Origin: Methylobacterium sp. SyP6R
Lineage (GTDB): Bacteria; Pseudomonadota; Alphaproteobacteria; Rhizobiales; Beijerinckiaceae
Length of the DNA stretch: 64,000 bases
Direction: 5' to 3'
Assembly (NCBI RefSeq): GCF_019216885.1
Contig: NZ_JAAQRC020000001.1
Coordinates: 4,963,501-5,027,500 of the forward strand
Made by a program: the position numbers and the translations under genes. Shown here one piece after another: positions 7,892 to 15,262 of this stretch. The notes below the pieces were generated by a model. The model was not told where the DNA came from and did not search any database. It saw nothing but the letters and a program-made list of their open reading frames with translations. Position 1 is the stretch's first letter. Each line of letters begins with the position of its first letter.

Positions 7892-9226
7892 ATGCGGGAC
7901 GGATGGGCATGGCGCGCCGGTGACGGGGCGGCGGAGCCGAGCCTCGGGGCGATGAATGCGAGCGTGCCGGTGCTGGCCACCGGCTCGTGGCCGCGGCGGC
8001 TCCTCGCGTTCCTCGGCCCCGGCTACATGGTCTCGGTCGGCTACATGGATCCGGGCAACTGGGCCACCGACATCGCCGGGGGCGCGCAGTTCGGCTACAC
8101 CCTGCTCGCCGTCATCCTGCTGTCGAACCTGATGGCGGTGGTGCTCCAGGCGCTCGCCGCGCGGCTCGGCATCGCCACCGGCCGCGACCTCGCGCAGGCC
8201 TGCCGCGACGCCTATTCGCGCCCGGTCGGGATCGCGCTCTGGCTCGCCTGCGAGGCGGCGATCATCGCCTGCGACCTCGCCGAGGTGATCGGCACCGCCA
8301 TCGCCCTCAAGCTCCTGTTCGGCCTGCCGCTGCTCGCCGGGGCGGTCCTGACCGGCCTCGACGTGCTGCTGATCCTGCTCCTGATGCGCCGGGGCTTTCG
8401 GGCGCTCGAAGCCTTCGTGATCGCATTGCTGTCGATCATCTTCGCCTGCTTCGCGGTCCAGATCGCCATGGCCGCGCCGCCGATCCGCGACGTGCTCGGC
8501 GGCTTCGTGCCCTCCCCTGAGATCGTCACCAACCCGGCGGCGCTCTACCTCGCCATCGGTATCATCGGCGCCACGGTGATGCCGCACAATCTCTACCTGC
8601 ATTCCTCGATCGTGCAGACCCGCGCCTATCCCCGCGACGAGGCGGGCAAGCGCAGCGCGATCCGCTTCGCCACCGCCGATTCGACCATCGCACTCACGCT
8701 CGCGCTGTTCGTCAACGCGGCGATCCTGATCATGGCGGCCAAGGTCTTCCACGGCACCGGCCATACCGGGGTGCAGGAGATCGAGGAGGCGCATGCCTTG
8801 CTCTCGCCGCTGCTGGGCGTCGGCCTCGCCTCGACCCTGTTCGCGCTGGCGCTCCTCGCCTCGGGCCTCAATTCCACGGTCACCGCGACGCTCGCCGGCC
8901 AGATCGTGATGGAGGGGTTCCTGCGCCTGCGCCTGCCCGACTGGGCGCGCCGCCTCGTCACCCGCAGCATCGCCATCGTGCCGGTGGTGTTCGTCACCGC
9001 GCTCTACGGCGATGCCGGCACCGCCCGGCTCCTGGTGCTGAGTCAGGTCGTCCTGTCGATGCAGCTGCCCTTCGCGGTGATCCCGCTGGTGCGCTTCGTC
9101 TCCGACCGGGGCAAGATGGGCGTCTTCGTCATCCCGCGCTGGCTGACGGCCCTGTCCTGGGCCATCGCCGCCGTGATCGTGGTCCTGAACCTGAAGCTCC
9201 TCGCCGACACCCTGGCGAGTGGCTGA
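7892..9226 (+). CDS. mntH: Nramp-family Mn2+/Fe2+ transporter MntH
   Basis: About 444 aa. The family metal-site motifs DPGN ([16 protein letters not shown]1) and MPHN ([15 protein letters not shown]6) are both intact, among about 11 hydrophobic segments. It couples proton influx to Mn2+ uptake at the inner membrane. I chose the ATG at 7892 because GAGGAG lies 10 nt upstream and the ATG at 7847 is inside the operator; an ATG at 7952 is also possible. Regulation by an MntR-type repressor is indicated by the palindrome at 7831-7848. Confidence 0.92.
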   Translation: MRDGWAWRAGDGAAEPSLGAMNASVPVLATGSWPRRLLAFLGPGYMVSVGYMDPGNWATDIAGGAQFGYTLLAVILLSNLMAVVLQALAARLGIATGRDLAQACRDAYSRPVGIALWLACEAAIIACDLAEVIGTAIALKLLFGLPLLAGAVLTGLDVLLILLLMRRGFRALEAFVIALLSIIFACFAVQIAMAAPPIRDVLGGFVPSPEIVTNPAALYLAIGIIGATVMPHNLYLHSSIVQTRAYPRDEAGKRSAIRFATADSTIALTLALFVNAAILIMAAKVFHGTGHTGVQEIEEAHALLSPLLGVGLASTLFALALLASGLNSTVTATLAGQIVMEGFLRLRLPDWARRLVTRSIAIVPVVFVTALYGDAGTARLLVLSQVVLSMQLPFAVIPLVRFVSDRGKMGVFVIPRWLTALSWAIAAVIVVLNLKLLADTLASG

Positions 9227-9387
9227 CGCGGATGTCGGCGAGCGTCGGAAAGCAGACGCAAGCGCAGAGGTGTGGCGTCTGCACAACATTTGGGCGGAGT
9301 CGTAGAGTCTAACGGAGCGAGAACTCGGAACAAGAGCGGCCGATCGGGCTTTATGCACCACGTTTTTCGACTTGCGTGGACGCCACG

Positions 9388-10236
9388 ATGAAAATCCGCA
9401 CCGGCTACTCGATCGCCTTCGACACGCCCGGCCCGACCCCGATGGTCCTGATGCTCAACGTGCATCCGGACCGGGCCGGCGACCTGATCACGCCCGACAC
9501 CATGACCATCGACCCGCCGGTCCCCGCGCATCAGTTCGTCGATTCCTTCGGCAACCTCTGCACCCGCGTCACCGCCCCGGGCGGCCGCATCACCTTCTCG
9601 GCCGATTTCCTGGTCCAGGATAGCGGACAGGTGGACGACTATGCGCCGGATGCCGTGCAGCACCCGGTGCAGGACCTGCCCGACGAGGTGCTGCCCTTCC
9701 TGCTGGCCAGCCGCTATTGCGATACCGACAAGCTGTCGAACACCGCCTGGCAGCTCTTCGGCCATACGCCGGAGGGCTGGGCCCGGGTCCAGGCCATCGT
9801 GACTTACGTCCACAACCACATCCGCTTCGACTACCAGCGCGCCGACGCCACCCGCTCGGCCCTCGACGGCTTCAACCAGCGCGAGGGCGTGTGCCGCGAC
9901 TTCGCGCACCTCGCCGTCACCTTCTGCCGCTGCATGAACATCCCGGCGCGCTACTGCACCGGCTATCTCGGCGATATCGGCGTGCCGGCCGTGCCCGACC
10001 CGATGGATTTCTCGGCCTGGTTCGAGGTCTATCTGGGTGGGCGCTGGTACACGTTCGACGCGCGCCACAACAAGCCGCGGATCGGCCGCATCGTCATGGC
10101 GCGCGGGCGCGACGCTACCGACGTCGCCATCTCGACGAGCTTCGGCCCGGCCTGGCTCGCCAAGTTCGAGGTCCATACCGACGAGGTGGTGGGCGACGCG
10201 CCGCAGCAGGTGGAATGGCTGCAGGCGGCGGAGTGA
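9388..10236 (+). CDS. Transglutaminase-like cysteine protease family protein, copy 1
   Basis: 282 aa, start chosen by alignment with the paralogue at 42211. It has an N-terminal beta domain typical of bacterial transglutaminase-like proteins, then the core with nucleophile Cys169 (REGVCRDFAHLA) and DFSAWFEVYLGGRWYTFDARHN. The usual catalytic His of HAW is Ser209, so activity may differ from classic transglutaminases. Bases 9724-10092 are identical to 42547-42915 in the second copy, while both ends are diverged. C-terminal GDAPQQVEWLQAAE is unique to this copy. Substrate unknown. Confidence 0.85.
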   Translation: MKIRTGYSIAFDTPGPTPMVLMLNVHPDRAGDLITPDTMTIDPPVPAHQFVDSFGNLCTRVTAPGGRITFSADFLVQDSGQVDDYAPDAVQHPVQDLPDEVLPFLLASRYCDTDKLSNTAWQLFGHTPEGWARVQAIVTYVHNHIRFDYQRADATRSALDGFNQREGVCRDFAHLAVTFCRCMNIPARYCTGYLGDIGVPAVPDPMDFSAWFEVYLGGRWYTFDARHNKPRIGRIVMARGRDATDVAISTSFGPAWLAKFEVHTDEVVGDAPQQVEWLQAAE

Positions 10237-10243
10237 CGGTCGG

Positions 10244-10464
10244 GCGCGGTTTCTCTCCTCTCCCCGCAGGCGGGGAGAGGGCTGTGTCACCGTTCAGGTG
10301 ACGCAGCAAGCGGAGGCAAAGCCGGAGCGAGGGTGAGGGGGTGTTTCCGGAGGAGCCACGTTCGGCACCTCCCCCTCACCCTCGCGGCGAACCTGCGGTT
10401 CGCTGCCGGGCTCCCTGAGCCCCTTCGGAGCTCAGGCCTCTCCCCGCCCGCGGGGAGAGGGGAG
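10244..10464. repeat. Palindromic intergenic element with CTCTCCCCGC arms
   Basis: Fills most of the 349-bp gap before the helicase gene. Outer arms CTCTCCCCGCAGGCGGGGAG and CTCTCCCCGCCCGCGGGGAG are themselves palindromes, and inner arms GAGGGTGAGGGGGTG / CACCTCCCCCTCACCCTC form a long hairpin. Related in style, but not identical, to the family at 13304, 27475 and 56580. No gene seen. Confidence 0.6.
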
Positions 10465-10585
10465 CACCCGCTCCATGATCGCGCCGGTCATGCCTCTGAT
10501 GCGCGGGTAACACGACGAATCGGCGAGCCCACCTCCCCCGCTGTCAAGCCTGGATGCCCGCGCATTCTCCGGCTATGGCGGCGCG

Positions 10586-12241
10586 ATGCTGCTTCGCCCC
10601 TACCAGCGCGCGAGCCTCGACGCGCTCCAGGCCGATTGGGCGCGCGGCGGCCGCAACGGCCTGATCGTGCTGCCGACCGGGGCCGGCAAGAGCCTCGTCA
10701 TCGCCACCCTGGTGCGGGAGACGATGGCCCGCACTCCGCAGGCCCGGATCGCCGTCGTCACCCATACCCGCGAGCTGATCGCCCAGAACCACGCCGAGCT
10801 CATGAACCTCTGGCCCGAGGCGCCGGCCGGCATCGTCTCGGCCGGGCTCGGGCGGCGGGAGGAAACGAAGGCGATCCTGTTCTGCGGCATCCAGTCGGTC
10901 TGGAACCGGGTCGAGGCGACCGGCGGCTTCGACCTGGTGATCGTCGACGAGGCCCACCTGATCCCCCGCGACGCCGAGACCCGCTACGGCCGCTTCCTCG
11001 ACGCGGTGCGGGTGCGCTCGCCCGGGATGCGCCTCGTCGGGCTGACCGCCACGCCCTACCGCCTCGACAGCGGCCGCCTCGACGAGGGAAAGGGCCGCGT
11101 CTTCGATGCCATCGTGTACGAGGCGCAGGTCGGCGACCTGATCCGCGAGGGCTATCTCGCGCTCCTGGTCTCGAAGGCCACCGCCACGATCCTCGACGTC
11201 AGCGGCGTGCCCCTACGGGCCGGCGACTACGTGCCGGGCGCTCTCGAAGCGGCGGTGAACCGCGACGTCATCACCAGGGCGGCGGTGGCCGAGATGGTGA
11301 CGTACGGTGCCGAGCGCCGGGCCTGGCTCGCCTTCTGCGCCGGTGTGAAGCACGCCGACGCCGTGCGCGACGCGATCCGGGCCGAAGGGTTCTCCTGCGA
11401 ATCGATCTCCGGCGAGACGGGCAAGCGCGAGCGCGACCGGATCGTGCGCGATTTCCGGGCCGGGCGCCTGCGCTGCCTCACCTCGGTCGGGGTGCTGGCG
11501 ACCGGCTTCAACGTGCCGGAGGTCGACCTGATCGCGCTCCTGCGCCCGACCCAGAGCACCGGCCTCTACGTGCAGCAGGTCGGCCGGGGCCTGCGCCTCG
11601 CGACGGGCAAGACCGACGCCCTGGTGCTCGACTATGCCGGCCTGGTGCGCCGGCACGGACCGATCGACGTGCTCTCGGCCAATGCGGTGGCCCGCGCCCG
11701 CCTCCTCGGCGATACCGGCGGGCCCCGGGCCAAGCCCTGTCCCGGCTGCGGCGCGCTGATCGCGCTGAATGCCAGCACCTGCGAGGGCTGCTGGGTCGAG
11801 CCCGAGGAAGCGGACGAGGCGGAGCTGCCGCACGAGGCGGTGGCCGACGACGAGACCGCGGTGCTCTCCGCCGGCACCGTCGCGGTGGTGCGCGAGGCGC
11901 ATGCGCGCTGGTGGGCGGTCGCCGGCTGGCGCTTCCGGCGCGAGACGCGGGCCCGCGGCCCCGACCTCCTGGTGGTGGCTTTGGAGGGCGACGAGGACGC
12001 GATGACCGTGAGCCTCGACCTCGAAGCCTCGGGCTTCGCCCGCGAGAAGGCGGTGCAATGGTGGCGCCGCCTCGGCGGCGAGATGCCAGCGCCCCTCGAC
12101 GTCGACGAAGCCCTGGCGCGCTGCGACGAGCTCGCCCTGCCGGAGGCGGTCCGGGTGGTGCCGACCGGCCGGCTCTCCGAGAGCGTCGATTACCGCCTCG
12201 CCGACGGGGCGATCTGGACCGATACCCGGCGCGTCGCCTGA
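10586..12241 (+). CDS. DEAD/DEAH-box helicase, RadD (YejH)-like
   Basis: 551 aa, close to RadD length. Superfamily 2 motifs are complete: PYQ near the N terminus, Walker A PTGAGKS (30-36), THTRELIAQN, DEAH (121-124), GLTATPYR, then the helicase C half with LRCLTSVGVLATGFNVPEVDLI and QQVGRGLRLATGKTDALVLDYAG. A CPGCG...CEGCW zinc knuckle follows at about 378-395, also found in RadD. RadD acts in double-strand-break and postreplication repair. The C-terminal 150 residues differ from E. coli RadD. Stand-alone gene. Confidence 0.85.
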   Translation: MLLRPYQRASLDALQADWARGGRNGLIVLPTGAGKSLVIATLVRETMARTPQARIAVVTHTRELIAQNHAELMNLWPEAPAGIVSAGLGRREETKAILFCGIQSVWNRVEATGGFDLVIVDEAHLIPRDAETRYGRFLDAVRVRSPGMRLVGLTATPYRLDSGRLDEGKGRVFDAIVYEAQVGDLIREGYLALLVSKATATILDVSGVPLRAGDYVPGALEAAVNRDVITRAAVAEMVTYGAERRAWLAFCAGVKHADAVRDAIRAEGFSCESISGETGKRERDRIVRDFRAGRLRCLTSVGVLATGFNVPEVDLIALLRPTQSTGLYVQQVGRGLRLATGKTDALVLDYAGLVRRHGPIDVLSANAVARARLLGDTGGPRAKPCPGCGALIALNASTCEGCWVEPEEADEAELPHEAVADDETAVLSAGTVAVVREAHARWWAVAGWRFRRETRARGPDLLVVALEGDEDAMTVSLDLEASGFAREKAVQWWRRLGGEMPAPLDVDEALARCDELALPEAVRVVPTGRLSESVDYRLADGAIWTDTRRVA

Positions 12242-12246
12242 GCGGA

Positions 12247-12582
12247 TCAGCCCGCCGCGATCAGGCGGGCGACCTCGGCCTCGGCCAGAACCTTCTCGGC
12301 GGCGACGGCGGCGGCGAGATCCCGGATCGCCTCCAGGTCGCCGTCCTGGCAGGCGATTTCCAGGGCGGCGCAGAGGCGCGACAGCCGGGCGAAGCCGATC
12401 AGCCCCGAGGAGGCGATCACCCCGTGCGCCGCGGCGCCGAGCGCCGCCGGCTCGCCCCGCACCGACCAGTCGCGCAACTGGGTCTGGAAGCGCCCGAGCA
12501 GCATCGGCATCGCCTCGTCGCCGACCGCCTGGCGCAGGTCGGCATAGGTCGCGGCGTCGAGGGAGGGGGGCGTCGTCGCCAT
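12247..12582 (-). CDS. Histidine phosphotransfer (HPt) domain protein
   Basis: About 111 aa from an ATG with GGAG 9 nt upstream. It is an all-helical single domain with AAHGVIASSGLIGFARLSRLC, the HPt phospho-acceptor helix (His near residue 55), followed by ALEIACQDGDLEAIRDLAAAV. It would relay phosphate between a hybrid kinase and a response regulator. No obvious partner is adjacent; the kinase and regulators at 13.6-18 kb are candidates. It ends 5 bp from the helicase gene, convergent. Confidence 0.8.
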   Translation of the reverse strand: MATTPPSLDAATYADLRQAVGDEAMPMLLGRFQTQLRDWSVRGEPAALGAAAHGVIASSGLIGFARLSRLCAALEIACQDGDLEAIRDLAAAVAAEKVLAEAEVARLIAAG

Positions 12583-12680
12583 GGCGTCCGGCTCCAAATG
12601 CGCCGCAACGTGTCGTTGCGCGTCGGCTCTCGGAGCGCGATGCTACAGGATATGGGGCGGCCGCGATGCTCGGCCATCAG

Positions 12681-12743
12681 GCCGATCCATAACGGATCGG
12701 TGCCGATCCATAACGGATCGGTGCCGATCCTCGATAGATCGGT
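12681..12743. repeat. Three tandem 21-bp units, each a palindrome
   Basis: Units at 12681, 12702 and 12723 contain CCGATCC-ATAAC-GGATCGG (third unit diverged). Units are exactly two helical turns long. The array lies upstream of the HPt gene and downstream of the FlaG-like gene. Confidence 0.8.
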
Positions 12744-12775
12744 GCCGATTCCGGATCGCGGCCGCGATCGTGGCC

Positions 12776-13159
12776 TCAGGCCGAGCGCGCCACCGAGGTC
12801 CCGATCTCCGCCGATCGGGCGGCCTCCGCCTCGCGGGCATAGGTCCGCGCCCGGAGGATGGCCTCGGAGGGCAATTGCTCGACGACGTATCCATCCGGGC
12901 CGACGACCTGGAAAACGATCTGCTGGCTGTCGGCATCGCGCCGGTAATGGGCCCGGTCGGCCTTGGACTCGGAGCTGTCAGCCGGCGCGGCAGTGCCGCG
13001 CGCGACCGCCTTCCGGGCATCGGGGCTCAGGTCGTAGGTCACCGCCGGGTCGAGGGGCGGGTCGACGGGGGCCTTGGTCGCGGGAGGGGGGCTGATCCGC
13101 ACGATCGGTTCGACCGCGGCCGGCGGAAGCGCCGCGGCAAGGCTGCTGGTCTCGAACAC
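12776..13159 (-). CDS. FlaG-like domain protein, hypothetical
   Basis: 127 aa from a GTG preceded by AAAGGAC. The C-terminal half, QQIVFQVVGPDGYVVEQLPSEAILRAR, has the pattern of the FlaG domain (a beta strand, then an 'IRQIPSEE'-like segment). The N-terminal half is Pro/Ala-rich and probably disordered. FlaG-type proteins affect flagellar filament length, but no flagellar gene is nearby, so this is a weak inference. Confidence 0.55.
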   Translation of the reverse strand: MFETSSLAAALPPAAVEPIVRISPPPATKAPVDPPLDPAVTYDLSPDARKAVARGTAAPADSSESKADRAHYRRDADSQQIVFQVVGPDGYVVEQLPSEAILRARTYAREAEAARSAEIGTSVARSA

Positions 13160-13303
13160 TGCGAAGTCCTTTCGAGCGATCTATTCCTATCCAGTTAGCC
13201 GCGATGAGCCCTACCCGGATGTTAACGGCCGGCAGGGGCTTTAAGACTGCATTAAAGTGGGGTTTCGGTGTTTTAAACAATTTTATGGAATTGGGGTGGA
13301 GGC

Positions 13304-13497
13304 GCGCGTGAACCCTCCCCCCCTCTGCGGGGGAGGGTGGCGAACACAGTGAGCCAGGAGAGGGGAACCACGTTCCGGAAAGGACTGAACTGTTCTGAAG
13401 GGCGCGCGCTGGACCACCGTCGCGCGGCCCCTCTCCCGGCCCCTGCTGACGCAGGGTCCACCCTCCCCCGCAGAGGGGGGAGGGTTCACGCGCGGGT
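13304..13497. repeat. MITE-like palindromic element, family 4, copy 1
   Basis: About 190 bp with terminal inverted repeats ACCCTCCCCCCTCTGCGGGG / CCCCGCAGAGGGGGGAGGGT and an inner conserved AGAGGGGAAC...GCGCGGCCCCTCTC. Two further copies are at 27475-27652 and 56580-56755. It occupies most of the 454-bp gap between the FlaG-like and response-regulator genes; no gene seen in the gap. Confidence 0.8.
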
Positions 13498-13613
13498 CAT
13501 CGGAGGGGGGAGAGCCCGGTCGCAGCGTCGTTGCCCTCAATGCAGATCGAGGCGTCGGCTGCGAGTGAATGTATCGATTTCACTACCGCCCTAAACAACC
13601 AAGCCAGAACCCA

Positions 13614-14645
13614 TCACAACGCGATGTCGATACTCGCCGCCGTGCCACGCTCGGCCTGCGCGTAATCGATCTGCGCCCGCAGGTTCGACGCCATGGCGCG
13701 CACGATGCGCGAGCCCAGCCCGGTGCCGCGCGGGGTGCCCGCCCCCTGCCAGCCGACGCCGTCATCGGCGACCGTGAGGCGCAGATGATCGCCGTCGCGG
13801 CGCGCGGTGATGCGGATCTCGCCGGTGACGCCCTCGGGATAGGCGTATTTGTAGGCGTTGGTGACGAGCTCGGTGACGATCACCCCGAGCGAGACCGCCT
13901 TGTCGGTCGCCACCTCGACCGGGGCGGCGTCGAGCAGGATGCGGTGGCGCTGGCCGGTGGCATTCATCGCCCCGTCGAGATCTTCGACCAGGGTCGCCAG
14001 ATAGGCGTCGACCGCCACCACCCGCACGTCGTCGGAGGTGTAGAGCCGCCGGTGGATGCCGGCGATCGCCGTGATGCGGGTCTGGGTCTCCTCGAGTGCG
14101 GCGCGCGCGGCGGCGTCGGTGACGGCGTTGGCCTGCATCCGCACGAGCGCCGCCACCAGGGCGAGGCTGTTGGCGACCCGGTGGTTGACCTCGCGCAGGA
14201 GCAGTTCGGCCCGGTCGCGGGCCTCGCGCACCTCGGCCTCGGCCCGCTCCTTCTCGCGGCGGGTGCGGTCCTGCAGCACGGCGGTGGCCACCGCCTCGGC
14301 CAGCAGGTCGCGAAAATGCCCTTGCAGGTCCTTCCAGACGTAGTCGACGGCGCCGGCCTTCAGCGCCGCCACGGCGACGCGGCTGTCCTCGGAACCGGTG
14401 ACGTAGATCACCGGCGGCGCCTCGGGCAGGGCACGGATGCGCGGCAGGATCTCGAGCCCGGTCTCGTTCGGCATGTGGTGGTCGAGGGCGACCACGTCGA
14501 AGGGCTCGGCCGCCACGAGGGCGAGGCCGGTCTCGCCGTCGGGGGCGTGCACCACCGCGCAGCCGCGGGCCGCCAGCGTGCGGGTCACCAGCCGCGCCAG
14601 CCCGGGATCGTCGTCGATGTAGAGCAGGCGGACCGGTTCGGTCAC
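13614..14645 (-). CDS. Response regulator fused to HWE/HisKA_2-type histidine kinase
   Basis: 343 aa, GTG start 2 nt after the stop of the upstream regulator gene. Residues 1-120 are a receiver with acidic DDD near the N terminus and phospho-acceptor Asp55 (VVALDHHMP). Then a coiled linker (125-148), a HisKA_2 dimerisation motif with His155 (LLREVNHRVANSLALVAALVRMQ), and an ATPase domain with TELVTNAYKYAYPEG and DDGVGW. The layout suggests a kinase whose activity is set by its own receiver, probably receiving phosphate from the large kinase encoded upstream. Confidence 0.88.
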   Translation of the reverse strand: MTEPVRLLYIDDDPGLARLVTRTLAARGCAVVHAPDGETGLALVAAEPFDVVALDHHMPNETGLEILPRIRALPEAPPVIYVTGSEDSRVAVAALKAGAVDYVWKDLQGHFRDLLAEAVATAVLQDRTRREKERAEAEVREARDRAELLLREVNHRVANSLALVAALVRMQANAVTDAAARAALEETQTRITAIAGIHRRLYTSDDVRVVAVDAYLATLVEDLDGAMNATGQRHRILLDAAPVEVATDKAVSLGVIVTELVTNAYKYAYPEGVTGEIRITARRDGDHLRLTVADDGVGWQGAGTPRGTGLGSRIVRAMASNLRAQIDYAQAERGTAASIDIAL

Positions 14646-14647
14646 GG

Positions 14648-15082
14648 TCAGGCGCTCTCCGGAACCTGCATCACCGCGAAGAACAGGCCGAGCTGGCGGA
14701 TCGCGTTGGCGAAGCCCTCGTAGTTCACCGGCTTGGTGATGTAGACGTTGCAGCCGAGATCGTAGCAGCGCTGGATCTCGCGCTGGTCGTCGGTGGTGGT
14801 CAGGATCACCACCGGCGAGCGCTTCAGGTGCGGGTTCGACTTGACCTTCTGCAGGATGTCGATGCCGGTCATGTCCGGCAGGTTGAGGTCGAGCAGGATC
14901 AGGAGCGGCCGGCCGGCATTGATCTCGCCGCTGCCGTCGGGCCCGAACAGGGCGGCGAGGGCGGACGTTCCGTCCCGGAACGACTCGATGACGTTGTTCA
15001 CGCCGGCGCGGCGGATGTTCCGCTCGATCAGCCGGGCGTGGCCCTCGTCATCCTCGATCATCACGATGTGTACGGCCGGCAC
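14648..15082 (-). CDS. Single-domain response regulator (Rcp1-like)
   Basis: 144 aa from a GTG with GGGGAG 8 nt upstream. It is a stand-alone receiver: acidic pocket Glu10-Asp11-Asp12, phospho-acceptor Asp65 (ILLDLNLPDMTGIDIL), TTTDD and Lys in ITKPVNYEGF. The insertion between beta 2 and beta 3 is typical of Rcp1-type regulators that pair with phytochrome-like kinases. It lies between the sensor kinase and the receiver-kinase fusion on the same strand. Confidence 0.88.
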   Translation of the reverse strand: MPAVHIVMIEDDEGHARLIERNIRRAGVNNVIESFRDGTSALAALFGPDGSGEINAGRPLLILLDLNLPDMTGIDILQKVKSNPHLKRSPVVILTTTDDQREIQRCYDLGCNVYITKPVNYEGFANAIRQLGLFFAVMQVPESA

Positions 15083-15262
15083 CTGACAACTCCCCGTGGC
15101 GGAAACCCGGACCGGCCGGGACGCCTCTTCCTCGCGCGCGCTCGCGCCGACCGCGGGAGACATGCTCCCGTCACACACTCTCTAGACCATTTTCCGGCGC
15201 CGTGGACACGCGGCTGGCGTAGAAAACATGCCGGTCACGTTAATCTGCCGTTGCACCGCCGC

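Noticed and set aside
12681..12743. Short palindromic repeats as a CRISPR array
   Set aside because: Units are contiguous with no spacers, and no cas genes are present.
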